Of a stretch of DNA of 64,000 bases, positions 16,938 to 25,157 are shown piece after piece (position 1 is the first letter of the stretch; every line of letters starts with the position of its first letter). Source of the stretch: Sphingomonas adhaesiva (GTDB lineage Bacteria > Pseudomonadota > Alphaproteobacteria > Sphingomonadales > Sphingomonadaceae). The position numbers and the translations under genes are program-made. Location of the stretch: the NCBI RefSeq assembly GCF_036946125.1, contig NZ_JAQIJT010000002.1:2106001-2170000 (forward strand). Reading direction: 5' to 3'. Below the pieces are notes generated by a model that did not search any database, was not told where the DNA came from, and saw only the letters and a program-made list of their open reading frames with translations.

Positions 16938-17669
16938 ATGAAAAGGGGTTTGGGCGTCGCCGTGGCGGCGCTGGCGGCGGCGACCGCGGCACCGGCGCTC
17001 GCACAGGGTGCATCGGTCGGCGAGCTGCGCGCGGAGATGACGCGCAACTACGACGCCGCGCTGGCGATGACGCTGCGCCGCGATGTCGTGGCGGCGGACG
17101 ACAGCCGGTACATCTGGGCGTCGGAGGCCAAGGTCGCGTGCGGGATCGCGATCGGCTATCTGAAGACGCGCACGATCGACGACGAGACGATCGCACGCTG
17201 CCGCTCCATGTCCGGCCTGATGACGAACACCGCGGTCGCGCCGCCGGTGGCCGACACGCTCCCCCCGCCTCCCCCGCCCCCGGCGATGGCGCAACCCCTG
17301 CCGCCGCCCCCGGCGCCCGCCGCCTGCCCGGTCGCGCTGCCGGCGGAGGTGCATTTCGACTGGGCGGTCGCGACCCCGCTGCCCGACAGCAGCGCGATCA
17401 TCGAATCGATCGCGTCGTCCGCCGCGGCCTGCGGCGTGCGCGCGGTGGCGGTGGTGGGACACGCCGATCGCTCGGGCAGCGCAGGCTTCAACCAGCGCCT
17501 CTCGCAGCGCCGCGCCGAAGCGGTCGCCGCCGCGCTGGTCGCGGAGGGGATGCCGCGATCCGCGGTGAGCGTGCGCGCGGTGGGTGAGCGCGATCCCGCG
17601 GTGCCGACCGCGGACGGCGTCCGCGAACCGGCGAACCGCCGCGTCGCGATCAGCCGCAACGACCGATAA
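16938..17669 (+). CDS. OmpA-family peptidoglycan-binding protein in the adhesin locus
   Basis: A 243-aa protein with a signal peptide (MKRGLGVAVAALAAATAAPALA). A helical domain (about 25-95) has two cysteines (C75, C90). A Pro-rich linker (about 104-134) leads to a C-terminal OmpA/Pal domain (about 137-240). That domain has HFDWAVATPLPDS, the peptidoglycan-contact strand VVGHADRSGSAGFNQRLSQRRAEAV and the final NRRVAISR. Expected in the periplasm, anchored to the cell wall. It lies between the adhesin and TolC genes, 20 bp ahead of tolC, so it probably helps localise the exporter or adhesin; similar OmpA genes accompany some LapA loci. The start has CGGGGAG 8-10 nt upstream. Confidence 0.88.
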   Translation: MKRGLGVAVAALAAATAAPALAQGASVGELRAEMTRNYDAALAMTLRRDVVAADDSRYIWASEAKVACGIAIGYLKTRTIDDETIARCRSMSGLMTNTAVAPPVADTLPPPPPPPAMAQPLPPPPAPAACPVALPAEVHFDWAVATPLPDSSAIIESIASSAAACGVRAVAVVGHADRSGSAGFNQRLSQRRAEAVAAALVAEGMPRSAVSVRAVGERDPAVPTADGVREPANRRVAISRNDR

Positions 17670-17689
17670 GAAAAGGGAGGAGCCACCTC

Positions 17690-19072
17690 ATGCGTATCAT
17701 CCGTGCGTCGCTCGGCGCGATCGCGGCCGTCCTTGCCGCCTCCGCCGCGGGTGCCACCGACCTGCGCACCGCCATCGCCAGCGCGATGGAGAGCAATCCC
17801 GAGATCAACCAGGCGGTCCAGAACAAGGAAGCGATCGAGTTCGAGCGCGAGCAGGCGCAGGGCCTGTGGCGCCCGCGCATCTCGGTCGAGGCCGCAGGCG
17901 GCGTGCGCCGCGTCGACAGCCCGACGCGCCGCGCGATCCAGGCCGACCGCGACGCGCTCGCCACGCGCGAGGCGAGCGTGTTCGCCGACCAGACGCTGTT
18001 CGATTCGGGCCGCCGCCGCTCGGAATTGCAGCGTCAGGCCGCGCGCACCGACGGCGCCGCCAGCCGGGTGCAGGAACGCTCGCAGTTCATCGCGCTGGAG
18101 GTCGCGCGCCGCTACATCGACTACCTGCTCCAGCAGCGCGTGCTCGCCGCGGCGGCGGACAACGTCTCCTTCCATCAGAAGCTCGCCGGTGATCTGGGTC
18201 AGGGCGTGCGGGGCGGCTCGGTCAGCATCGCCGACCAGCAGCAGGCGCAGGAGCGGCTGCAATCCGCGATGGCGCGCCGTACCGAGGCGCAGGAGGAGCT
18301 GGAAAACGCCGCGATCAGCTTTCGCACGCTGACCGGCCTGACGCTCGACAACGCCACGCTGCCGCCCGAGCTGACCGCGAAGATGCCGCCGTCGCTGTCG
18401 GAGGCGATCGCGCTGGCGCGCACCGACAACCCCCGCGTGCGCGAGGCGGTGGCGGACGTCGATGCGGCATACGGGGTCCTGGGCGTGGCGAAGGCCGCGC
18501 TGGGCCCGCGCGTCAACCTGGAGGGTCGCGCGCGCTACGGCGAGGATGTCGACGGCTTCCGCGGCTATACCAGCGACCTTCAGGCGCGCGTCGTGCTGCG
18601 CTGGGACCTCTACACCGGCGGAGTGAACCAGGCCGCGGTGCAGGAGAACGTCCGCCGCGCGAGCGAGGCGCGCTACCGCCTCCACCAGATGGAGCGCGAG
18701 GCGGAGAACGACGTGCGCACGTCGTGGAACCGCCTGCAGCAGCAGACCAAGCTGGTCGGCGAGCTGGATACGCAGGCGGGCGTCTCGGGCGACCTGATCC
18801 TGTCCTATCGCGAGCAGTTCAACGTCGGGCGGCGCTCGCTGCTGGACCTGCTGGATGCGCAGAACACGCGTTACAACGTGGTCGTCCAGGCGGAAACCGC
18901 GCGGCTGGCGCAGCTGTTCGCGCAATATCGCGTGCTCGCCGCCACCAACCAGCTGATCGAGGCGGTGGGCGTCACCCCGCAGAAGGCCGCGATCGGCGAC
19001 GCGCGCAAGCGCTACGACGTGCCGATGATCCCGCCGGCCGAATTGATGGACCGCCGCTATCCCGGCAAGTGA
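17690..19072 (+). CDS. TolC-family outer-membrane channel of type I secretion (LapE-like)
   Basis: A 460-aa outer-membrane efflux protein. The signal peptide is about residues 1-22 (ending AAGA-TD). Two OEP repeats are seen, with LRTAIASAMESNPEINQA opening the first and SLSEAIALARTDNPRVREAV opening the second. LRWDLYTGGVNQAAV and YREQFNVGRRSLLDLLDAQN are typical of the LapE/AggA type used with surface adhesins. Long coiled-coil helices would form the periplasmic tunnel. A strong ribosome site (AAAAGGGAGGAG) precedes the ATG. It is the third part of the adhesin exporter, 9 bp ahead of the ABC transporter gene. Confidence 0.92.
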   Translation: MRIIRASLGAIAAVLAASAAGATDLRTAIASAMESNPEINQAVQNKEAIEFEREQAQGLWRPRISVEAAGGVRRVDSPTRRAIQADRDALATREASVFADQTLFDSGRRRSELQRQAARTDGAASRVQERSQFIALEVARRYIDYLLQQRVLAAAADNVSFHQKLAGDLGQGVRGGSVSIADQQQAQERLQSAMARRTEAQEELENAAISFRTLTGLTLDNATLPPELTAKMPPSLSEAIALARTDNPRVREAVADVDAAYGVLGVAKAALGPRVNLEGRARYGEDVDGFRGYTSDLQARVVLRWDLYTGGVNQAAVQENVRRASEARYRLHQMEREAENDVRTSWNRLQQQTKLVGELDTQAGVSGDLILSYREQFNVGRRSLLDLLDAQNTRYNVVVQAETARLAQLFAQYRVLAATNQLIEAVGVTPQKAAIGDARKRYDVPMIPPAELMDRRYPGK

Positions 19073-19081
19073 CGCGAACCG

Positions 19082-21226
19082 ATGAGCATCGGTGACTGGT
19101 ATGGCGACTGGACGCGCGAGCGCGATCCGGTGCTGGCGTGCATGGTCCGCCTGGCGGTGCTGCACGATCGACCGGCCGCGCCCGCGCGGATCCTGACCGG
19201 CATCGCGCTCGACGACGACGGCCGCCTCCCCTTCCATCAGGTGGAGGCGGTCGCCGAACAGCTGGGGATGAACGCGCACCCGCTGACGCGCCCCTTCGCG
19301 CGCTGGCCGGTCGACGCCGCGCCCGCGCTGCTCGCCACGCAGGGCGACCGTGCGATCCTGCTGCTGGAGCTGACCCAGACCGACGCGTTGGTCTTCGTCC
19401 CCGGCCGAGACGACCCGTTCTGGACCCCGCGCGCCGCGCTCGCGCCGTTTCTGACCGGCGCGGCGGTACGTATCGACCCCGATCCGACCGCCGAGCGCGA
19501 TGCCGAGCGGCCGTGGGAGCGCGCGGTGCGCCGCCACTGGTTCTGGAGCGAGGCGTGGAAGATGCGCGGCGCGCTGTGGTACGTCGTCCTCGCCGCCGCG
19601 GTCATCAACCTGCTGGGTTTCGCGGTCCCGCTGTTCACGATGAACGTGTACGACCGCGTCATCCCCAATCGCGCCGCCGCCAGCCTGTGGGTGCTGGCGA
19701 TCGGGGCGGTGCTGGCGCTGGGGATGGAGCTGACGCTGCGGCTGGCGCGGGCGCGGCTGATCGACGAGGTCGGCCGGCGGCTCGACGCGCGATTGTCGCA
19801 GAAGCTGTTCGAGAAACTCCTCAACCTGCCGCTGTCGCAGAAGCAGGGCAGCACCGGCGCGCTGGCGAAGCGCGTGTCGGATTACGAGCAGGTGCGCGAC
19901 TTCTTCGCCTCCACCACCGTGGTGCTGACGGTCGACATCAGCTTCCTGCTGCTGTTCCTCGTCATGATCGCGGTACTGGCGGGATGGCTGGTGCTGGTGC
20001 CCGTCGTCGGCATCGTCGCGATGCTGGTCGCGGGCTGGCTGCTGCAGCGCGCGATGGGGCGCGTCGCGCTCGACGCGCAGGCGGATTCGGGGCTGCAACA
20101 TTCCGCGCTGGTCGAATCGATCGGCGCGCTGGAGACGCTGAAGGCGGTCCACGGCGAGGGGCGGATGCTCGGCCGCTGGCGCCGCCACGCGCAGTCCAGC
20201 GCGATGACGCAGGAGCGGTTCCGCCGCCTGACCGCGATCAGCGTCAACCTCGCCACCTTCTGCCAGCAGGCGATCACGATCGGGCTGGTGGTCGGCGGCT
20301 TCTACCTCTTTTCCGCCGGCACGATCTCGATGGGCGGGATCATCGGCATCGCGATGATCGCGGGGCGCGCGCTGGCGCCGATCGGGCAGTTCGCATTCCT
20401 GATGACGCGCGCGCGACAGGCGCTGCTGACGATGGCGACGCTCCAGCGGATGATGGAGCAGCCCGACGAACGCAGCGAGGGCGCGCGCACCATCGCGCCG
20501 ACGATCGCGGCGGGCTCGCTGGTGCTCGACCATGTCGGCTTCGCCTATCCCGGCAGCGGGCGCGCCTCGCTCAGCGACGTATCGCTGACGATCCGGCCCG
20601 GCGAGCGGATCGCGATCATCGGCCGCGTCGCCTCGGGCAAGTCGACGCTCGGCAAGCTGCTGTGCGGCCTCCATGCGCCGGGCGAGGGCAGCTACCTGAT
20701 CGACGACATCGACAGCCGCCAGTACCAGCCGCATGCGATCCGCGAGACGTTCCGCTACGTCGGCCAGGATGCCGAGCTTTTCAGCGGCACGGTACGCGAC
20801 AATCTGACGCTCGCCGCCAACGGCGCGGACGACGCGCAGCTGATCGAGGCCACGCGCAAGGCGGGTGCGGACAGCTTCCTGGCGCGCGATGCCGCCGGGT
20901 TCGACCTGTTGGTGGGGGAGCGCGGCGCGCGGCTGTCGGGCGGGCAGCGCAGCTTCCTGGTCCTCGCGCGCGCCTTCGCCGCGCCCGCCAAGCTGCTGTT
21001 CCTCGACGAGCCGACCGGGGCGATGGATACCGCGAGCGAGGCGCTGTTCGTCCAGCGGATGCGTGACGCGATGCGGCCCGACCAGACCGTGATCGTCTCC
21101 ACCCACCGCCACGCGCTGCTGGCGCTGGTCGACCGGCTGATCGTGATCGACCAGGGGCGTATCGTCGCCGACGGCGCGCGCGACGCGGTGCTGGCGCAAC
21201 TCGCCGCGATGGGAGCGCCGAAATGA
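19082..21226 (+). CDS. Type I secretion ABC transporter, permease-ATPase (LapB/LssB family)
   Basis: A 714-aa inner-membrane exporter. Residues 1-140 are a C39-like domain that seems to lack the catalytic residues; such degenerate domains dock unfolded substrate in HlyB/LapB exporters. Transmembrane segments fill about 168-430. The ATPase has Walker A GRVASGKST (about 514-522), the signature LSGGQ (about 618), Walker B LLFLDEP (about 638) and the switch His in VSTHRH. GRVASGKS rather than GxxGxGKS is the family form (Val-Ala in place of two of the usual Gly-rich residues). It pairs with the HlyD gene through an ATGA overlap and should export the adhesin at 12730-16854. Confidence 0.93.
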   Translation: MSIGDWYGDWTRERDPVLACMVRLAVLHDRPAAPARILTGIALDDDGRLPFHQVEAVAEQLGMNAHPLTRPFARWPVDAAPALLATQGDRAILLLELTQTDALVFVPGRDDPFWTPRAALAPFLTGAAVRIDPDPTAERDAERPWERAVRRHWFWSEAWKMRGALWYVVLAAAVINLLGFAVPLFTMNVYDRVIPNRAAASLWVLAIGAVLALGMELTLRLARARLIDEVGRRLDARLSQKLFEKLLNLPLSQKQGSTGALAKRVSDYEQVRDFFASTTVVLTVDISFLLLFLVMIAVLAGWLVLVPVVGIVAMLVAGWLLQRAMGRVALDAQADSGLQHSALVESIGALETLKAVHGEGRMLGRWRRHAQSSAMTQERFRRLTAISVNLATFCQQAITIGLVVGGFYLFSAGTISMGGIIGIAMIAGRALAPIGQFAFLMTRARQALLTMATLQRMMEQPDERSEGARTIAPTIAAGSLVLDHVGFAYPGSGRASLSDVSLTIRPGERIAIIGRVASGKSTLGKLLCGLHAPGEGSYLIDDIDSRQYQPHAIRETFRYVGQDAELFSGTVRDNLTLAANGADDAQLIEATRKAGADSFLARDAAGFDLLVGERGARLSGGQRSFLVLARAFAAPAKLLFLDEPTGAMDTASEALFVQRMRDAMRPDQTVIVSTHRHALLALVDRLIVIDQGRIVADGARDAVLAQLAAMGAPK

Positions 21227-22509
21227 CGGCCCGGACGACATGGCGCGATCGCTGGGATGCGCTGGACGGCACGCGCCGCATCATCCTCGTCACCGGGGTG
21301 GGCTTCTTCCTGCTGCTGCTATGGGCCGCGCTCGCCCCGATCGACGAGGTGACGCGCGGCGAGGGCCGCGTGATCCCGTCGAGCAAGGTGCAGGTGGTGC
21401 AGGCGTCCGAGGCGTCGAGCGTGCGCCAGATCCTGGTCCGCTCGGGCCAGCAGGTGAAGAAGGGCCAGCTGCTGGTCCGCATGGACGACACCGAATCCGC
21501 CGCCGCGCGCGGGCAGATCGAGGCTGAGCGCCAGTCGCTCGCCGCGCGCTCCGAACGGTTGGCGGGCGAGGTGTCCGGCCGCAGCGCCGACTGTCCGCCC
21601 GGCACGCCGCAGTCGCTGTGCAACAGCGAGGCGCAGCTGGCCGACCTGCGCGCCGCGACGCTGCGCAGCAAGCTGTCCGGGCTCGGCTCCGCGATCGAGC
21701 AGCGCCGCCGCGAACTGGGCGAGGCACAGGCGACCGTCGCCTCGCTGCGCAGCAGCGTCGCGCTGGCGCAGAAGAACGTCGACATGCTCGCCCCGCTCGC
21801 GGCGAAGTCGATCGTCCCGCAGACCGAGCTGCTGGCAGCGCAACGCGACGTCAACGACCAGCGCGGGCGGCTCGCGGCGGCGCAGCAGACCGTGTCGCGC
21901 GCGATGGCCGCGGTCCGCGAGGCGCAGGCGCAGGCCTCCGAGGCGAACCTGCAATTCCGGCAGGAGGCGCTCAACGAGCAGAGCCAGCTGAATGCGAAGA
22001 TCGCGGTCAGCGACCAGTCGCTGCGCGGCGCGACCGGCAAGCTGGCGCGCTCCGAAATCCGCTCGCCGCTGGCGGGCGTCGTCAACGACGTGCAGGTGAC
22101 GACGATCGGCGCATTCCTGAACCCGGGGCAGAAGATCATGGAGGTGGTGCCGCTGGGCGACCGCCTGCTGGTCGAGACGCGCGTCACGCCCAAGGACATC
22201 GCCTTCATCAAGGTGGGCGATGCCGCGACCGTGAAGGTCACCGCCTACGATTTCTCGATCTACGGCGGGCTCGACGCGCGCGTGGTGCAGGTGTCGCCCG
22301 ACAGCATCTACGACGAGGTGAAGCGCGAGCCGTATTTCTCGGTCATGGTGGAGACGCGTCGCTCGTACCTGACGATGGGCGACCGCCGCCTGCCGATCAC
22401 GCCGGGGATGCTGTGCGACGTGGAGATCGTCACCGGCCACAAGACGGTGCTGAGCTACCTGCTGAAGCCGGTGCTCAAGGCGCGCAGCGAGGCGCTGCGG
22501 GAGAAGTAA
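21223..22509 (+). CDS. HlyD-family periplasmic adaptor of type I secretion (LapC-like)
   Basis: A 428-aa membrane-fusion protein. There is one N-terminal membrane helix (about 23-42, IILVTGVGFFLLLLWAALAP). A split lipoyl/barrel-sandwich region follows (GEGRVIPSSKVQVVQASEAS, later RSPLAGVVNDVQVTTIGA). Between them is a long coiled coil (about 80-260) that should reach TolC. The beta-barrel end includes VETRVTPKDIAFIKVGDAATV. Cys125 and Cys132 (DCPPGTPQSLC) may form a disulfide in the hairpin. The start overlaps the ABC gene stop by four bases. Together with the TolC and ABC proteins it completes the exporter. A REPIN-like element ends the operon. Confidence 0.93.
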   Translation: MTARTTWRDRWDALDGTRRIILVTGVGFFLLLLWAALAPIDEVTRGEGRVIPSSKVQVVQASEASSVRQILVRSGQQVKKGQLLVRMDDTESAAARGQIEAERQSLAARSERLAGEVSGRSADCPPGTPQSLCNSEAQLADLRAATLRSKLSGLGSAIEQRRRELGEAQATVASLRSSVALAQKNVDMLAPLAAKSIVPQTELLAAQRDVNDQRGRLAAAQQTVSRAMAAVREAQAQASEANLQFRQEALNEQSQLNAKIAVSDQSLRGATGKLARSEIRSPLAGVVNDVQVTTIGAFLNPGQKIMEVVPLGDRLLVETRVTPKDIAFIKVGDAATVKVTAYDFSIYGGLDARVVQVSPDSIYDEVKREPYFSVMVETRRSYLTMGDRRLPITPGMLCDVEIVTGHKTVLSYLLKPVLKARSEALREK

Positions 22510-22540
22510 GGCTTTCCGTCACGCGGCCTTGAGCGGGGCC

Positions 22541-22684
22541 TTTGCAAAACAGGTGCAACGGCACCCAGCCCACGCCGTGCTCCTGCGCAGGCAGGAGCTC
22601 CGAGCCAAGCAGAACAACGCCTTATGTGACCTGCAACTCTGGGCTCCTGCCTGCGCAGGAGCACGATGTAGCCTTTTGCAAAGG
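22541..22684. repeat. REPIN-like palindromic element, copy D (complete, reverse orientation)
   Basis: The clearest full-length copy. It starts TTTGCAAAACAGGTGCAACG, has arms at 22577-22598 and 22643-22664, a linker carrying CAAGCAGAACAACGCCTTAT, and ends TTTTGCAAAGG. Both ends therefore bear the self-complementary box TTTGCAAA. It lies between two convergent genes (hlyD and the hybrid kinase). Confidence 0.85.
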
Positions 22685-22689
22685 TCTCG

Positions 22690-22766
22690 CCTTGAGCCGG
22701 GGTCCCGCTTCTTCTTCTCTCATCGAGGTAAAAAGCGGGACCCCGGGTCAGGCCCGGGGTGACGAT
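22690..22766. repeat. GGGGTCCCGCTT inverted repeat
   Basis: Arms GGGGTCCCGCTT (about 22699-22710) and AAGCGGGACCCC (about 22733-22744) flank a T/C-rich loop. A second stem, CCCGGGTCAGGCCCGGGG, then GTGACG follows. A related element occurs at 28779-28867. Confidence 0.65.
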
Positions 22767-22776
22767 AAGGACCGAT

Positions 22777-24885
22777 CTACTCCGCCAATACCCCGCGCAC
22801 CTTCGCCGCGAATGCCTCCATCGCGAAGGGCTTCGTCAGCAGCGCCATGTTCGGCGCCAGCTGCCCGTTGCCGATCACCGCATTCTCCGCATAGCCGGTG
22901 ATGAACAGCACGCGCAGGTCCGGGATCAGCGCCAGCGCGGCGTCCGCCACCTGCCGCCCGTTCATCTGCCCCGGCAGGCCGACGTCGGTCACGAGCAAGT
23001 CGGGGCGCACCCCGCTCGCCAGCAATCGCAGCGCCGCGGTGCCGTCGCCCGCCTCCAGCGTGGTATAGCCCAGCTCCGACAGCACCTCGATCGCCAGCAT
23101 CCGGATCGTCGGCTCGTCATCGACCACCAGGACCATGCGCGCGCCGTCCGAATGCGGCGCGCGGTCGAGCGACACCGCGGGCGCCTCGTCCGGCAGCGCG
23201 CTGCCGTAATGGCGCGGCAGGTAGATGCACAGCGTCGTCCCCTGCCCCGGCTCGCTGTAGATGCGCACCTGCCCCCCCGACTGGCGCGCGAAGCCGTAGA
23301 TCATCGACAGCCCCAGCCCGGTTCCCTCGCCCAGCGGCTTGGTGGTGTAGAAGGGGTCGAACGCGCGCGCCTGTACCTCGGGCGTCATGCCGGTGCCGGT
23401 ATCGGTCACGCACAGCGACAGATATTGCCCCGCATCCAGATCGCGCTCCTTCGCCGCGCGTTCGTCGAGCCAGCGGTTGGCGGTCTCGATCGTGATCCGC
23501 CCGCCGTCGGGCATCGCGTCGCGGGCGTTGATGCACAGGTTGAGCAGCGCATTTTCCAGCTGGTTGGGATCGACCAGCGCGTCCCACAGCCCCGCCGCGC
23601 CGACCACCTCGACCGCGATCGCCGGACCGACGGTGCGGCGGATCAGATCCTCCATCCCCTGGACCAGCCGGTTGACGTCGGTCGGGCGCGGGTCGAGCGT
23701 CTGGCGGCGCGAGAAGGCGAGCAGCCGATGCGTCAGCGCCGCCGCGCGCCGCGTCGCCCCCTGCGCCGCGGTGACATAGCGGTCGAGATCGCCGACCCGC
23801 CCCTGCGCCACGCGGACCTGGATCATCTCCAGCGCGCCGGAGATGCCGGTCAGCAGATTGTTGAAATCGTGCGCCAGCCCGCCGGTCAACTGGCCGACCG
23901 CCTCCATCTTCTGCGCCTGGCGCAGATGCTCCTCGGCGACCATCAGCTCGGCGCTGCGCGCCTCCACCTCCTGCTCCAGCCGTTCGTTGAGCGCCGCCAG
24001 TTCGGTTTCCGCCCGGCGCCGCTCCACCGCATCGCGCGTCCGCTCCGCCACCTCGCGGACGAAGGCCAGCTCCTCCTGCGTCCACCGGCGCGGCTCGGCA
24101 TGGTTCAGGTACAGCAGCGCGACGAAGCCACCCTGCTCGGTCACGGGCATGTTGATGAACGACATCGCCGACAACCGGCGCAGCGCCTCCGCGGTGTCGC
24201 GGGTGCGATCGTCCTCGCGCACGTCGGCGATCGCGACGGTGACACCGTTCTTCAGATCCTCGATGTACGAGCCGTAGTCGCGGAAGTGGAGGATCGGCGG
24301 CAGCGCGGCGATCCCCCCTGCGCAATAGGCGCGTTCGGTCACGATCGTCTCCGCCGCCGGATCGACGATGCCATAGCCGACGCGGCTGACGTCCAGCGCG
24401 CGCCCCAGCACGGTCGCCGCCGCCAGCGCCAGATCGCCGGCGTCGCCCGGCTGGCGCAGCCGGTCGCCCAGCTCGACCAGCGCGGCCAGCCGCAGCTCGG
24501 CCCGCTTGCGGGTGTCGATGTCGAAGCTGATCCCGGGGAAGTGCACCGCGCGCCCCGCCTCGTCACGGTCGAGCCGCCCCTGCGCGGCGAGCCAGCGCGT
24601 CTGCCCGTCGCGCCCGACCACGCGATATTCCGCCTCGAACGCGGCGCCGGTCGCCAGCGTATGCGCGATGGCGGCGCGGACGCGCGGCAGGTCGTCCCGG
24701 TGGATACCGCCGAAAAAGGCGTCGATCGGCGCGCCGCCGGCGGCATCGGCGGGCGCGACGCCGTACAGTTCGGCGAACCCGGCGTCGGCGGTCACGCGAT
24801 CGGCCAGGACATCCCAGTCCCATCGCCCGACACTGGGGGCATCGGCATGGCGGCGGTGGGGGTCGGTCGTGATCGGGTCGGTCAT
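22777..24885 (-). CDS. Hybrid sensor histidine kinase (PAS-GAF-HisKA-HATPase-REC)
   Basis: A 702-aa soluble hybrid kinase with no membrane helix. PAS/PAC region: about residues 20-130 (WDWDVLADRVTADAGFAELY, PGISFDIDTRKRAE). GAF domain: about 131-290. A coiled coil (about 290-325) leads to the dimerisation helix with phospho-His339 in GLAHDFNNLLTG. The ATPase has the N box ENALLNLCINARDAM, G1 VTDTGTGM and G2 GEGTGLGLSM. A C-terminal receiver (about 583-700) has Asp634 in DLLVTDVGLPG. This layout suits stress or light/redox sensing followed by phosphotransfer to another protein. The signal and partner are not evident. It is divergent from the DEAD-box gene. The start at 24885 is the first ATG and gives the full PAS fold. 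Confidence 0.9.
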   Translation of the reverse strand: MTDPITTDPHRRHADAPSVGRWDWDVLADRVTADAGFAELYGVAPADAAGGAPIDAFFGGIHRDDLPRVRAAIAHTLATGAAFEAEYRVVGRDGQTRWLAAQGRLDRDEAGRAVHFPGISFDIDTRKRAELRLAALVELGDRLRQPGDAGDLALAAATVLGRALDVSRVGYGIVDPAAETIVTERAYCAGGIAALPPILHFRDYGSYIEDLKNGVTVAIADVREDDRTRDTAEALRRLSAMSFINMPVTEQGGFVALLYLNHAEPRRWTQEELAFVREVAERTRDAVERRRAETELAALNERLEQEVEARSAELMVAEEHLRQAQKMEAVGQLTGGLAHDFNNLLTGISGALEMIQVRVAQGRVGDLDRYVTAAQGATRRAAALTHRLLAFSRRQTLDPRPTDVNRLVQGMEDLIRRTVGPAIAVEVVGAAGLWDALVDPNQLENALLNLCINARDAMPDGGRITIETANRWLDERAAKERDLDAGQYLSLCVTDTGTGMTPEVQARAFDPFYTTKPLGEGTGLGLSMIYGFARQSGGQVRIYSEPGQGTTLCIYLPRHYGSALPDEAPAVSLDRAPHSDGARMVLVVDDEPTIRMLAIEVLSELGYTTLEAGDGTAALRLLASGVRPDLLVTDVGLPGQMNGRQVADAALALIPDLRVLFITGYAENAVIGNGQLAPNMALLTKPFAMEAFAAKVRGVLAE

Positions 24886-24931
24886 GTCAGTGCGCCAACG
24901 ATAGACGCGGCAAAAGGTGTCTTCATTGTGT

Positions 24932-24952
24932 GTATTGGTGTCATATCAATAC
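24932..24952. promoter_or_regulatory. Palindrome in the kinase/helicase intergenic region
   Basis: GTATTG and CAATAC are spaced by 9 bp in an A/T-rich patch unusual for this DNA, 47 bp upstream of the kinase start and about 206 bp upstream of the helicase. It is a plausible operator or promoter element. The rest of 24886-25157 holds no gene; it would give the helicase a leader of up to about 200 nt, which is common for helicases regulated at the mRNA level. Confidence 0.4.
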
Positions 24953-25157
24953 GATAGCGCCGCCATCTTGACGTTTTGCAGTGCAGCGGTCATATCGCCG
25001 CCATCGGGACGTCGGCAGCGTGATCGGGCTCATCGCCCAGGCTCCGTCCCGGTCAGTTTGTTCACGGGCTTCCCAAGTCACGCGGGGTGTCATTTTTCCC
25101 CCGCCCCTCGTACGCCATGCCGCGTGCGAGCCCGGCATCGTACAGGATTACCATTTC

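Noticed and set aside
17156..21241. A 1361-codon open frame on the minus strand across the OmpA, TolC and ABC genes
   Set aside because: It is antisense to three well-supported genes, is rich in Arg/Ala/Gly/His as expected for high-GC shadow frames, and has no recognisable domain.
24981..25157. N-terminal extension of the DEAD-box helicase
   Set aside because: The extra 59 residues do not look like a domain, and the family start MPFASLGL lies at 25158.
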